Shown here in pieces: positions 27,040 through 35,466 of a stretch of 48,703 nt of DNA. How positions within the stretch are numbered: the first letter of the stretch is position 1; every line of letters starts with the position of its first letter. The stretch is from NCBI GenBank assembly GCA_030446715.1, contig JAUJMU010000019.1, forward strand, positions 1-48,703, written 5' to 3'. Under the pieces are notes generated by a model. The model was not told the origin of the DNA. It did not search any database and saw nothing but the letters and a program-made list of their open reading frames with translations. The position numbers and the translations under genes were made by a program. This DNA is from Cytophagales bacterium (GTDB taxonomy: Bacteria; Bacteroidota; Bacteroidia; Cytophagales; 172606-1).

Positions 27040-27621
27040 TTATCCCACACTCCTGCCGCCGGGCTGGTCGGTGTAAATCAGTTTTGAGGTATCGAAGCCG
27101 AGCCGCCGGGCTTTGCCGGCGAGGTTGTGCACTTGCTGCAGTTCCATCTGCGGCGTGCGGCTGAGAATCCACAGGTTTTTGCGGGAAGGCTCCCCTACCA
27201 GGGCGTATTCGTAGCCGTTGCCCACTTCCAGAATCCAGTAATCTCCCCGGAAGGGCCAGAAGAAGGAAACCTTCAGTTTGGATTTGCTCTGCGGGTCAGC
27301 TACGGTAGCCTTGCCCTTTGCGGTTTTCCGCGGACCATCGAGGGAGCCTTTGTAGCAGGAGTTCAGCACTTCCACGCTGCCGTCGGGCTGCATGGTATAG
27401 ATGGCTTTGGTGCCCACGCAGTTTTTCTCATAAGACACCGGCAGGCGGGCCACCTCGTACCACTCTCCCATGTACTGGTTCAGGTCCACCAGAGGAGCGG
27501 TGGGCAGGGGATCATGTTCCTGATTGGTGCGGCGAAACCAGAGGGTGGCCGCCGTACCGGCTGCGACCGCTCCAGCCGCGATCAGCAGATTTTTCCGGTT
27601 GGTTGATGCTTGCGTGTTCAT
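27040..27621 (-). CDS. Lipocalin family protein (Blc-like)
   Basis: 193 residues from ATG 27621, which has a good Shine-Dalgarno (AAAGGAGGAAG). An N-terminal hydrophobic segment (NLLIAAGAVAAGTAATLWF) anchors or exports it. The lipocalin signature is clear: LNQYMGEWYEVARLPVSYEK, NSCY, AKGKATVADP, KVSFFWPFRGDYWIL, YALVGEPSRKNLWILSRTP. Blc-type lipocalins bind lipids or fatty acids at the outer membrane and act in envelope stress. It lies downstream of a ZIP transporter on the same strand. Confidence 0.9.
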   Translation of the reverse strand: MNTQASTNRKNLLIAAGAVAAGTAATLWFRRTNQEHDPLPTAPLVDLNQYMGEWYEVARLPVSYEKNCVGTKAIYTMQPDGSVEVLNSCYKGSLDGPRKTAKGKATVADPQSKSKLKVSFFWPFRGDYWILEVGNGYEYALVGEPSRKNLWILSRTPQMELQQVHNLAGKARRLGFDTSKLIYTDQPGGRSVG

Positions 27622-27742
27622 ACTTCCTCCTTTACGCAAGCGGATACATTCAGTTGTATCGTTGAATTGTTTAATTGCTGCATTGTCAGATTGTTTGCTT
27701 CTGAAGCATCATGCGGGTCATACAGCCATCCAGCCATATCAC

Positions 27743-28555
27743 CTACCCCAGCGCCACATCCAGCGCCATCATGATGGCAAAACCGCTGATGGCACCGATG
27801 GTGGCCGTATCCGAGTCCCGGTCGCGCCGCGATTCAGGAATCAGTTCCTCGATCACTACAAAGATCATGGCACCAGCGGCAAAGGAGAGGGCGTAGGGCA
27901 GCAGCGGCCGGATCTGCGTAACGGCGTAGGCACCGGCCACGCCGGCAACCGGCTCCACAATGCCGGAGAGCTGGCCGTACCAGAAGCTCCGCAACCGCGA
28001 CATGCCTTCACGGCGCAGGGGCACTGCCACCGAAACACCCTCGGGAAAGTTTTGTAAGCCGATGCCGATGGCCAGCGACACGGCCCCGGCAAAGGTAGCC
28101 GCTTTCACGCCGGAGGCCGCAGCGCCAAACGCCACGCCTACCGCAAGGCCTTCGGGAATATTGTGCAGCGTGATGGCCATCACCAGCAGAATACTCCGCT
28201 GCCAGTGGGTTGAAAGCCCCTGTGCCTTGCCGTTCAGGGCATCAATGTGCATGTGCGGCAACAGTTTATTGACCACGTACAGAAAAACGCTTCCCATCAG
28301 AAAACCCACTACGGCCGGTATCCAGGGCTGGTCCCCGTTTTCGGCGGCGAGTTCAACGGCCGGCGCGAGCAGGGAAAAAAAGCTGGCGGCAATCATGACC
28401 CCGGCGGCAAAGCCGAGCATGAAGTCGAGCACCTTCTGATTAATGGTTTTAAAGAAGAATACGAGTGCAGCGCCTAAGGCAGTAACAAACCACGTAAAGC
28501 CGGTTGCCACCAGTGCCTGCCAGAGGGGATCTAAACTTTCTAGCCAATCCATCAT
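27743..28555 (-). CDS. ZIP-family divalent metal transporter
   Basis: 270 residues from ATG 28555 (or the adjacent ATG 28552); the frame is open further up but without a better start. Eight hydrophobic segments are visible. The metal-binding helix pair reads ITLHNIPEGLAVGVAFG (HNxPEG) and IGIGLQNFPEGVSVAVPL; the second site has Gln in place of His. A short variable loop with HMHID separates the halves. It imports zinc or another divalent cation across the inner membrane. Confidence 0.9.
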   Translation of the reverse strand: MMDWLESLDPLWQALVATGFTWFVTALGAALVFFFKTINQKVLDFMLGFAAGVMIAASFFSLLAPAVELAAENGDQPWIPAVVGFLMGSVFLYVVNKLLPHMHIDALNGKAQGLSTHWQRSILLVMAITLHNIPEGLAVGVAFGAAASGVKAATFAGAVSLAIGIGLQNFPEGVSVAVPLRREGMSRLRSFWYGQLSGIVEPVAGVAGAYAVTQIRPLLPYALSFAAGAMIFVVIEELIPESRRDRDSDTATIGAISGFAIMMALDVALG

Positions 28556-28629
28556 TTGTCTTTTCAACTTACCCGCAACGGGAAAGTTTGCAGTGGGGTT
28601 TTGTCGTCCCCGCAAATTGCGATTTAAAA

Positions 28630-28660
28630 TAAAAAGGCCAACCATACGGCCGGCCTTCTT
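28630..28660 (-). terminator. Terminator of the Hsp20 gene
   Basis: On the minus strand a GC-rich stem (AAGGCC...GGCCTT, with CCGGCC inside) is followed by TTTTTATTTT. It lies 20-50 bp downstream of the Hsp20 stop codon. Confidence 0.65.
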
Positions 28661-28677
28661 TTTTCATTATTTAAAGA

Positions 28678-29121
28678 TCAGGCAATCTCAATCTGGCGGG
28701 GAGCCTTCCGCCGGGCTTCTTCCTTCTTCGGAATGGCAAGGTGCAGAATACCGTCCTGGTAACGGGCATCAATCTGGTCGGCCTCCACAGTGCTGGGCAG
28801 CGTAAAGGAACGGGCAAAGCTCTGGTAGGCAAATTCCCGTTTGGTATACCGGCCTTCCGGATTATTTTCTTCGTTCTGCTGTCTGCTTCCGGCGGTGATG
28901 GTCAGCAGACCGTTATCCAGCGTCACCCTGAAATCCTCCTTCTTTAAACCGGGAGCCGCTAATTCAACGTGAAAAACATCGTTTTCCTCCCGGATATTCA
29001 CGGCCGGAACCGCCGTACCTACCCGCGTCCAGTTAAGCATTTCGTCCATGTCACGGCCAAAGAAGTTGTCGAACAGGTTTGAAAATGCCGGAAATGAGTC
29101 ATTGAACTTTACGAGTGTCAT
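28678..29121 (-). CDS. Hsp20/alpha-crystallin small heat-shock protein
   Basis: 147 residues. A short N-terminal arm (FPAFSNLFDNFFGRDMDEML), the alpha-crystallin domain (AVNIREENDVFHVELAAPGLKKEDFRV, DNGLLTITAG, ARSFTLPSTVEADQIDARYQDGILHLAIPK) and a basic C-terminal tail. It is an ATP-independent holdase. A Shine-Dalgarno AAGGAGGTAG precedes the ATG. It is divergent from the mhq-like cluster. Confidence 0.93.
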   Translation of the reverse strand: MTLVKFNDSFPAFSNLFDNFFGRDMDEMLNWTRVGTAVPAVNIREENDVFHVELAAPGLKKEDFRVTLDNGLLTITAGSRQQNEENNPEGRYTKREFAYQSFARSFTLPSTVEADQIDARYQDGILHLAIPKKEEARRKAPRQIEIA

Positions 29122-29424
29122 AACTACCTCCTTTTTTAGGTTTACTGAATAAAGGTTTAAAACTGTACGATTTGCCGTATTCCAATTTTATTCCAGAGGG
29201 CAATAAAACTCTGCCAATAAGCCTTTTTGTCAGTTTGTATGACTTTTTTCTGTGTTTGCAGACAGGCTGTCATACTCTGTCCGGTGTCGTCGGCATATCC
29301 GCTGGCGAAATCCTGATGAAGCCGGTTTTGTCTGTATCCGGTAAAGTTCCGGGCGAACCACGAAAATCCCCCTCCGGAACCAGCAGGCTCTCTGCCCTGA
29401 CAAAACAGCCGGAACAATTCCGGC
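29122..29424. other. Divergent intergenic region hsp20/mhq-like cluster
   Basis: About 300 bp without a supported gene. It carries the hsp20 promoter region and the promoter of the cluster; a TTTG and T-rich stretch near 29220-29260 may be part of it, but no exact TAnnTTTG was found. Confidence 0.4.
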
Positions 29425-29465
29425 AATATAAATGTATATACATTAAATGTCTATACATTTATATT
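29425..29465. promoter_or_regulatory. 41-bp palindromic operator touching the start codon
   Basis: Perfect 14-bp inverted repeat AATATAAATGTATA (29425-29438) and TATACATTTATATT (29452-29465) with a 13-bp spacer. The ATG of the cupin gene begins at 29466. Binding here would block transcription or translation initiation; MarR-type repressors of quinone-responsive operons bind such palindromes. No regulator gene lies adjacent. Confidence 0.6.
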
Positions 29466-29822
29466 ATGGTCATCACCCGGATATTTACTGACGATGCCGG
29501 AGATCCGCAGTTTGAGCAAATTCAGGTTTCTTTGACCGGAAAAGGCAAAATTGGCTCTCTTTCAGATGCTTTCCCGGTAGACAGCCTGACTTTCCGGACC
29601 ACCGGCGAAAACTACCACTTCCATGTAGCTCCGGCCCGGCAGTTCATCGTATTACCCGATGGCGAAATAGAAATTGTCACCAGCATCGGCGAGAAGAGAA
29701 CTTTCCGGAGAGGAGACATTGTGCTGGCAGAAGACATTACCGGCAAGGGTCATAAAACCCGTCAGCTGAATCCGGGTATCCGTAAATCCATATTCATCAC
29801 CCTAAAACCACAAGAAAAATGA
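29466..29822 (+). CDS. Small cupin-like protein
   Basis: 118 residues. The start at 29466 is chosen because the palindrome ends directly before it; the frame is open upstream but has low-complexity content. The single domain has cupin features: NYHFHVAPARQFIVLPDGEIEIVTS, GEKRTFRRGDIVLAEDITGKGH. Metal-binding His residues (HFH, GKGH) are partly kept. Its stop overlaps the next start (ATGA), so it is translationally coupled with the dioxygenase. Confidence 0.7.
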   Translation: MVITRIFTDDAGDPQFEQIQVSLTGKGKIGSLSDAFPVDSLTFRTTGENYHFHVAPARQFIVLPDGEIEIVTSIGEKRTFRRGDIVLAEDITGKGHKTRQLNPGIRKSIFITLKPQEK

Positions 29823-30763
29823 CACGTCTGATCAATGGCCTGCACCACGTAACTGCCCTGGCCGGTGGCGCACAAAAGAACCTGAACTTCTACGCCGGCA
29901 TATTAGGATTGCGGCTGCTCAAAAAAACGATCAACTTCGATGCGCCCGATGTGTATCACCTGTACTACGGTGATGAAACCGGCAGCCCCGGTTCCATTAT
30001 GACCTTTTTTCCGTACGGCACCATTCCGCGTGGACGCAAAGGCACCAGTCAGCTTACCTACACAGCCTTCTCGGTTCCGACGGAATCGCTTGGCTTCTGG
30101 ATGGACCGGCTGAATAAATACAGCATCGCCTTTGACAAGCCGCAGAAACGCTTCAATGAAACTTACCTGCGCTTTGAGGATCCCGACGGGCTGGGCATCG
30201 AACTGGTCGCCAACGACGAAGATACCCGCACCGGCTGGCAGGACAGCAGCATTGATCCCGACAAAGCCATCAGGGGTTTCCACAGCGTGACCCTGCACGA
30301 AACCAAAGGCGAGCCGACCCTGAACCTGCTGACCGGACTGATGCAGCACACGGTGGTAGCCGACGGAGAAGGGCTGTTCCGGCTGCAGGCCGGTAATGGC
30401 GGCCCCGGCACCTACGTAGACGTGCTTGCCTCCACGGCTTCCCTGCGGGGCCAGCAGGGCGCCGGCACGGTACACCACGTTGCCTTCAGCACCGACAGCG
30501 ACGAAACACAACTGGAGATCAGGGGGCAACTGGAAGAAGCGGGGCTGGGCGTAACGCCGGTAGCCGACCGCAACTACTTCCATTCCATTTATTTCCGTGA
30601 GCCGGGCGGCATCCTGTTTGAGATTGCCACCAATCCTCCCGGCTTTGCCATTGACGAAAAGCCGGACGAACTCGGCTCCAGACTGATGCTGCCCGGGTGG
30701 TACGAGCCGCGCCGCGCGTCCATCGAAGCCGGTCTGGAGCCAATCGAATTGAAAGGGTTCTGA
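29819..30763 (+). CDS. mhqO: Ring-cleaving dioxygenase, VOC family (MhqO-like)
   Basis: 314 residues containing two pairs of glyoxalase/VOC modules: LINGLHHVTALAGGAQKNLNF, DPDGLGIELVAND, AIRGFHSVTL and TVHHVAFSTDSD, with a terminal YFREPGGILFEIATN (metal-binding Glu). MhqO proteins are hydroquinone-type ring-cleavage dioxygenases in quinone resistance. It overlaps the cupin gene by 4 bp and is followed by an MhqD-like hydrolase and an FMN reductase, matching the mhqNOD theme of Firmicutes. Confidence 0.85.
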   Translation: MTRLINGLHHVTALAGGAQKNLNFYAGILGLRLLKKTINFDAPDVYHLYYGDETGSPGSIMTFFPYGTIPRGRKGTSQLTYTAFSVPTESLGFWMDRLNKYSIAFDKPQKRFNETYLRFEDPDGLGIELVANDEDTRTGWQDSSIDPDKAIRGFHSVTLHETKGEPTLNLLTGLMQHTVVADGEGLFRLQAGNGGPGTYVDVLASTASLRGQQGAGTVHHVAFSTDSDETQLEIRGQLEEAGLGVTPVADRNYFHSIYFREPGGILFEIATNPPGFAIDEKPDELGSRLMLPGWYEPRRASIEAGLEPIELKGF

Positions 30764-30785
30764 GGAAACGTTGATCGGGACCGGT

Positions 30786-30832
30786 TGGTGATCAACAGAA
30801 TCGGGTTTAGGATCCGATTCTGTTGATCACCA
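30786..30832. repeat. 19-bp perfect hairpin between mhqO- and mhqD-like genes
   Basis: TGGTGATCAACAGAATCGG (30786-30804) and its exact complement (30814-30832) with a 9-nt loop. There is no T tract, so it is either an attenuator, an RNA stability element or a regulator site inside the operon. Confidence 0.6.
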
Positions 30833-30863
30833 GTTGATCCATTTCATTCTTAACCAAAACACC

Positions 30864-31505
30864 ATGACACCAACCAATCACATACACGGGTCCACCCTGA
30901 TGCAGACCTGGGGCACGGCCCCGGAAGAAGCCCGCCGGATCATGATCATGATCCACGGCCGGGGTGCCGATGCCCGCAGCATCCTGCAACTAGCCCCTTA
31001 CTTCGAAACCAGGGACAAGGATATAGCTTTTGTGGCCCCGCAGGCGGCCGGCAATACCTGGTACCCGTACTCTTTCATGGCACCGATGCCCGAAAATGAA
31101 CCCGGACTTTCTTCGGGGCTTCGGGTGCTGGAAGAACTGGTGGACAAGTACCTGGCCGCCGGATTCACGCCCGGACAGATCTACCTGCTGGGGTTTTCAC
31201 AGGGTGCCTGCCTTACGCTTGAGTTTGCCGCCCGCAATCCGCGCAGCTACGGCGGCATCTTCGGGCTCAGTGGCGGTCTGACCGGCCCTGTGGGTACGCC
31301 GCGCGATTATACCGGCAGTTTTGGTGGTGCGCCGGTTTTTCTCGGGTGCAGCGATAAAGACAGCCACATTCCAAAGGAGCGGGTGCTGGAAACTGCCCGG
31401 GTACTCGAACGGATGGGTGCTGCCGTCACTACGCGGTTTTACCCCAATGCACCGCATATCATTCGGGAAGACGAAATCCAGACGGTGCAGCAGATGCTGG
31501 CGTGA
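30864..31505 (+). CDS. mhqD: Alpha/beta hydrolase, carboxylesterase (MhqD-like)
   Basis: 213 residues from ATG 30864. Serine-hydrolase triad elements: nucleophile Ser112 in LGFSQGACLTLEFA, an Asp in FLGCSDKDSHIP, and His in PNAPHIIREDE. The oxyanion region is IMIHGRGADARS. It belongs to the phospholipase/carboxylesterase group that includes MhqD, associated with breakdown of quinone or aromatic ring-fission products. Cytoplasmic, no signal peptide. Confidence 0.88.
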   Translation: MTPTNHIHGSTLMQTWGTAPEEARRIMIMIHGRGADARSILQLAPYFETRDKDIAFVAPQAAGNTWYPYSFMAPMPENEPGLSSGLRVLEELVDKYLAAGFTPGQIYLLGFSQGACLTLEFAARNPRSYGGIFGLSGGLTGPVGTPRDYTGSFGGAPVFLGCSDKDSHIPKERVLETARVLERMGAAVTTRFYPNAPHIIREDEIQTVQQMLA

Positions 31506-31700
31506 TACCCGAACCGCCGGCACCTGCGGGAAAAGATCAGGCCGCAAGCCCTGAAGGGCCCGGGGTACCATGCCGGCTTTTCCAGAGAAAATACGTAACC
31601 TGTGTCGCCCGGCAGAAAAATAAATTTCAGAACCAAAGGGTACATTATTTGTTAGACAGGTTTAACCTTACTCTTTCCCTTGACCAGAAAGGCCTACCAT

Positions 31701-32276
31701 ATGAATGTTACGATTATCTCGGCCAGCACGCGGCTGGGCCGGCAGACCCATAAAGCTGCCCTTGGCCTGCTGAATTACCTGCAGCCCTTTGAGCACCTGA
31801 AACCTCAGCTTGTGGATCTTGCCGGGTACCGACTGCCGCTCTTTGAGGAAACGCTGGCGCGGCACCCCGACCCTCCGCAGGTGCTCCTGGAATTGGGTGC
31901 CATTCTGAGCCAGTCAGACGCTATGCTCTTTGTGACGCCGGAGTACAATGGCAGCTACTCGCCGGCGCTGAAAAACGCAGTGGACAGCTTCAACAAAACC
32001 GAATTTGCGAGAAAGGCCATCGGCATTGTGACCGTTACCACCGGAGCTATGGGTGGTGTACGGGCGGGTCTTGCATTGCAGCACCTGATTCTGGCATTAT
32101 TCGCGTATCCGGTGCCGCAGATGCTGCTGGTGCCTGCCGTGCAGAACAAATTTGACGACGAAGGGAATTTGCTGGATGCCGCCTTTGAAAAGAACATAGC
32201 CAGTTTTGTGAAAGAATTCCTCTGGCTTGCCGAGGCCGTATACGAAAAGAGAAACAGCGAAATGGTGAAAATATGA
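31701..32276 (+). CDS. NAD(P)H-dependent FMN reductase / quinone reductase
   Basis: 191 residues from ATG 31701. Flavodoxin-like fold with the FMN loop ISASTRLGRQTHKAAL, YRLPLFEE, VTPEYNGSYSPALKNAVDSF (typical PEYN motif) and TVTTGAMGGVRAG. It reduces quinones, azo compounds or flavins with NAD(P)H. It closes the mhq-like cluster, 195 bp after the hydrolase. A diverged copy of its last roughly 45 codons lies 2.95 kb downstream (35225-35386). Confidence 0.9.
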   Translation: MNVTIISASTRLGRQTHKAALGLLNYLQPFEHLKPQLVDLAGYRLPLFEETLARHPDPPQVLLELGAILSQSDAMLFVTPEYNGSYSPALKNAVDSFNKTEFARKAIGIVTVTTGAMGGVRAGLALQHLILALFAYPVPQMLLVPAVQNKFDDEGNLLDAAFEKNIASFVKEFLWLAEAVYEKRNSEMVKI

Positions 32277-32331
32277 TACGAAAAAGTGCGGACAGAGGAC
32301 AGCAGAACTTCGGAACGGATCGAAGGATTGC

Positions 32332-32411
32332 CGGTTATCCGACAGTAGAAACTCTTGCCGGATAACCGTATTAACAATTTGAAAGAGGGCAGCCGGCGGG
32401 CTGCCTTTTTT
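32332..32411 (+). terminator. Hairpin and terminator after the FMN reductase
   Basis: A 10-bp stem (CGGTTATCCG, 32332-32341, with CGGATAACCG, 32359-32368) is followed by a classical terminator: GGCAGCC (32388-32394) with GGCTGCC (32399-32405) and TTTTTT. Confidence 0.75.
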
Positions 32412-32839
32412 GTGTCCGGTATTCTGGTGACCATTGCGGGTGAGAGCATCTGACCATATTAGTCTATCCGCGCAATCCGTTTGCAGCCAGTTTACACCAG
32501 GGCATTCTCAAACAGACAACGAATAGCCAATGACCAACCTCTATTTACGAGAACAGCCAGGTCCAGGATGATTCATTTGCCAGTCCTACTCCCCGGGTAA
32601 CTGCCTTACATTGCCATTTACTACCCGAAAACTCAATAAAAACATTTTATATTTTAAAAATATGTATTAATTTTTTTGTGCAATCTGCAGACACCATGAG
32701 GCAAATCGTGCTGAAGGTCCTTTTATGCGTCCTGTCGTTGCAAAACCCCTGAAATGTTACCTGGTCACTTTTCCGTCAATTTTACCGGTGTATGTAAATA
32801 AGCAAAGGAGTTATTTTGCAGCTGACAGTTTATTGCTTT
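32412..32839. other. Non-coding spacer before the acyltransferase
   Basis: No complete gene. A very short frame at 32697-32753 (MRQIVLKVLLCVLSLQNP) resembles a signal peptide but ends at once. An AT-rich block near 32640-32680 probably contains the promoter. Confidence 0.4.
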
Positions 32840-34135
32840 ATGCCAACTGATAATTCGTTTAATAGACCTTCTTCCAGGCCCCATTTGTCCGCCTTATCCG
32901 GCTTGCGTTTCTTCCTGGCTTTACAATTGGTTTTCTTCCACTTTGCGCATCCCTACGTAAAAAATCTTCCGGACTGGCTAAGAAATATAGTGACCACTGG
33001 TTACTTCAGTACCAGCACCTTTTTTTTGCTTTCAGGCTTCATCCTTGGCTATGTGTACCTGAACAATGAAGGTCTTCTCAAAACTTCATTCAGGAAATTT
33101 TTCATCAGCCGTATTGTAAAAATTTATCCACTGCACATATTCTGCTTTTTATTAGTGCTGCCTTCTCTCTTTTGGGGGAGGGGCATAGAGAGTGGATATG
33201 GAGTAGAGGCTGCCGTTCTGGTGAAATGTATCGCCTTTTTTTCCCAACTATTGCTGCTGGATGCATGGAACCCGTGTTTTATGGCCATCAATGTGCCTGC
33301 CTGGTCTGTCTCCGCCCTGGTCTTTTTTTATTGTGTATTTCCCACTTTTGCACGTTACATTCATACCTTTAAAACCAGCCAGCTTTGGCTGACGGTGATG
33401 ATTTTATGGGGTTCTTACCTCATTTATCCCTGTCTTTACATCTATTTTGATTTGGGCAGAGATTATTTCTATTCCGGTTTACTTCACCGGCATCCCCTCA
33501 TCAGACTTCCGGAATTTCTCATAGGTGTTACCCTATGCAAAATATTCCTGGAGGATTATAAAACTTTTCTGGTGTCGGGTTCCGGCCTCAGACCTTTGAC
33601 AGGAAAAATCACCCCTTTGCTGGCATTTGTACTGGTTTTTTTGGCTTTGGCATACCTGCCGGACTATGTTCCTTATGCTCTTCTGCACAATGGGCTCTTT
33701 ACACCTGTTCAGGCGATTCTGATTCTCACCCTGGCTTTTCATTCAGGACGGATCCCCCGGCTTCTGGGAAACAAGCTATTTACCCGGCTCGGCAATGCCA
33801 CGCTTGTGATTTTCCTGAGCCATGGAGTCATTTTCAGCTGGTGGGCAAAGACAGAACAGCTTTTGATTATCCTATCCAGAAACGATTTGACTATACTTGG
33901 AGATTTACAGAACCTGAAAAAAGAATTTGCCCTTTTCAGAGAGAATCAATTTGCCCTCTCAATACCTTCCTTTATTGCCTGCCTGTTACTGGTAGTTATA
34001 ACCAGTGTACTCTTGCAGGAAAGGGTGGTAAACCCACTGAGTCAGAAACTGAACAGGATGCTGGAAGGCATATCTTCAGGGAAGGAAGCCAAAACCCATA
34101 AGTCCGGCTCTGTTCAACTACCGGCAAACGCTTGA
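32840..34135 (+). CDS. Acyltransferase 3 family membrane protein (OafA-like)
   Basis: 431 residues with about ten membrane segments. AT3 hallmarks: LSALSGLRFFLALQLVFFHFAH (the family's R.FA...V...H pattern), FFLLSGFILGYVY, RIVKIYPLHIFCFLLVL, WSVSALVFFY. The enzyme moves acyl groups, usually acetyl, across the membrane onto surface polysaccharides or lipids. ATG 32840 is chosen; an in-frame TTG at 32816 has a good Shine-Dalgarno (AAAGGAG) and could be the true start. It is followed by an SGNH hydrolase-like gene, a common AT3 partner. Confidence 0.85.
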   Translation: MPTDNSFNRPSSRPHLSALSGLRFFLALQLVFFHFAHPYVKNLPDWLRNIVTTGYFSTSTFFLLSGFILGYVYLNNEGLLKTSFRKFFISRIVKIYPLHIFCFLLVLPSLFWGRGIESGYGVEAAVLVKCIAFFSQLLLLDAWNPCFMAINVPAWSVSALVFFYCVFPTFARYIHTFKTSQLWLTVMILWGSYLIYPCLYIYFDLGRDYFYSGLLHRHPLIRLPEFLIGVTLCKIFLEDYKTFLVSGSGLRPLTGKITPLLAFVLVFLALAYLPDYVPYALLHNGLFTPVQAILILTLAFHSGRIPRLLGNKLFTRLGNATLVIFLSHGVIFSWWAKTEQLLIILSRNDLTILGDLQNLKKEFALFRENQFALSIPSFIACLLLVVITSVLLQERVVNPLSQKLNRMLEGISSGKEAKTHKSGSVQLPANA

Positions 34136-34376
34136 ATCGCTGATTTTTTGTGAATCTCTGCAAACAAAGGTAAAAGGGCCGGAAAAAGATCCTTCAGATA
34201 TAATCAAACCTCATTGTTTTGTGCCACATCCCAAATGTAAGATAAAGCTGCTGCTTTTGATTTTCATCCACCATGCGGATGGCTCAAATATCCGGTTCAT
34301 CTAAGAAAAAATACATTTAGTCTAAATTTTTAGCAAACTGTCCTTGGATTAGCTACATTCCTTATTAAAAAAAGGA

Positions 34377-35120
34377 ATGTGCAAGCGCAAAGTGTACGTA
34401 AGGTCTACCATAGAATACGGAAGGGTAATACTTGGTAAAATTCTTCTGGGACTATTCTGTTTTGGTTCAGGCTGTTCCCTGAATCAGGTAGTCTTACCGG
34501 AGCTTCCCGAATTTACCGCCGAAACCCAGCCTGTAATTGTTGTTTTAGGCTCATCAACTGCCGCAGGAGCCGGCGCTTCAGCTCCTGATTACTCCTGGGT
34601 AAACCGTTTTGAAGCTTTCCTGCAAAAAAGTCCCTCCTATAACGGAAAAGTAATAAATCTGGCCGCAGGCGGTTATACCACTTATCATATTTTGCCTGCC
34701 GGAACGGCAGAAACAAAAAGCAGACCCACTCCGGATCTGGCCCGCAATATAACGGCTGCTCTTGCCCACAAGCCTACAATGATCATCATCAATCTCCCCT
34801 CAAATGATATTGCCTTAAATTATCCGGTTGATAAAGTATTAAATAACTACAGGTTGGTGGTTGATGCTGCAGCCCCGGTTCCGGTATACATAACCACCAC
34901 TCAGCCAAGAAATCTCTCCCAGGCCCAGCGCACTACCCTGAAAAGGTTAAAAGAGATAACAAAGGAGGTTTATGGTATAAAAGCCATTGATTTCTGGACC
35001 GATATAGCAAGGGCCGACGGCACGATAAAATCCGAGTTCAACATGGATGGAATCCATGTAAATGACCGGGGCCATGAGATACTTTTTCAGAGAGTTGCCA
35101 ACTCTGTAAAATTCAGATAA
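34377..35120 (+). CDS. SGNH/GDSL hydrolase-like lipoprotein
   Basis: 247 residues with a lipobox ending at Cys33 (GSGC). Block I is VLGSSTAAGAG with Ser60 as likely nucleophile, the Gly block is NLAAGGYTT, block III is LPSND and block V is DGIHVNDRGHEI (Asp and His). It is a periplasmic or outer-membrane esterase or acyl-transfer partner. The start ATG follows AAAAAGGA. Position 3' of the acyltransferase suggests that the two together modify surface glycans by O-acylation, with this enzyme transferring or removing the acyl group. Confidence 0.85.
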   Translation: MCKRKVYVRSTIEYGRVILGKILLGLFCFGSGCSLNQVVLPELPEFTAETQPVIVVLGSSTAAGAGASAPDYSWVNRFEAFLQKSPSYNGKVINLAAGGYTTYHILPAGTAETKSRPTPDLARNITAALAHKPTMIIINLPSNDIALNYPVDKVLNNYRLVVDAAAPVPVYITTTQPRNLSQAQRTTLKRLKEITKEVYGIKAIDFWTDIARADGTIKSEFNMDGIHVNDRGHEILFQRVANSVKFR

Positions 35121-35135
35121 AAGTATCCTCCTTAC

Positions 35136-35174
35136 AATGGCAGCAATGATAATGCCATTATCATTGCTGCCATT
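35136..35174. terminator. 19-bp perfect hairpin after the SGNH gene
   Basis: AATGGCAGCAATGATAATG (35136-35154) and its exact complement (35156-35174) with a one-base centre. It probably ends the SGNH transcript, although the T tract is weak (CTTTTCTTC further on). Confidence 0.6.
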
Positions 35175-35224
35175 TATAAAACTTTTCTTCTACCCTACAC
35201 ACCACTCCCTTGTGTGGAGTATCC

Positions 35225-35386
35225 GTACAGAACAAGTCTGGTGCCGGAGCCAATCTGCTGGACCCGGCCTGCAGGAAACAAATTTCCGGTTTTGTGAAAT
35301 ATTTTCTTTGGTTTGCCGAAACGGTATACGAGAAGAATATCAGCGAAGAAATAGTAAAAGTTTGTGGAGGTAAATCAGACAGATAA
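35225..35386 (+). pseudogene. 3'-end fossil of an FMN reductase gene
   Basis: Reads VQNKSGAGANLLDPACRKQI, then SGFVKYFLWFAETVYEKNIS and EEIVKVCGGKSDR-stop. This aligns with the C-terminus of the FMN reductase at 31701-32276 (VQNKFDDEGNLLDAAFEKNI, then ASFVKEFLWLAEAVYEKR), with a little over half of residues identical. No start or N-terminal two thirds are present. Confidence 0.85.
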
Positions 35387-35466
35387 TTACGTGCAGGGGG
35401 AGCGCAGTCAACAAAACTGCCTGGGCTCCGTAAATGGTTGAATCTGTAAATCAATCACATACCCCA

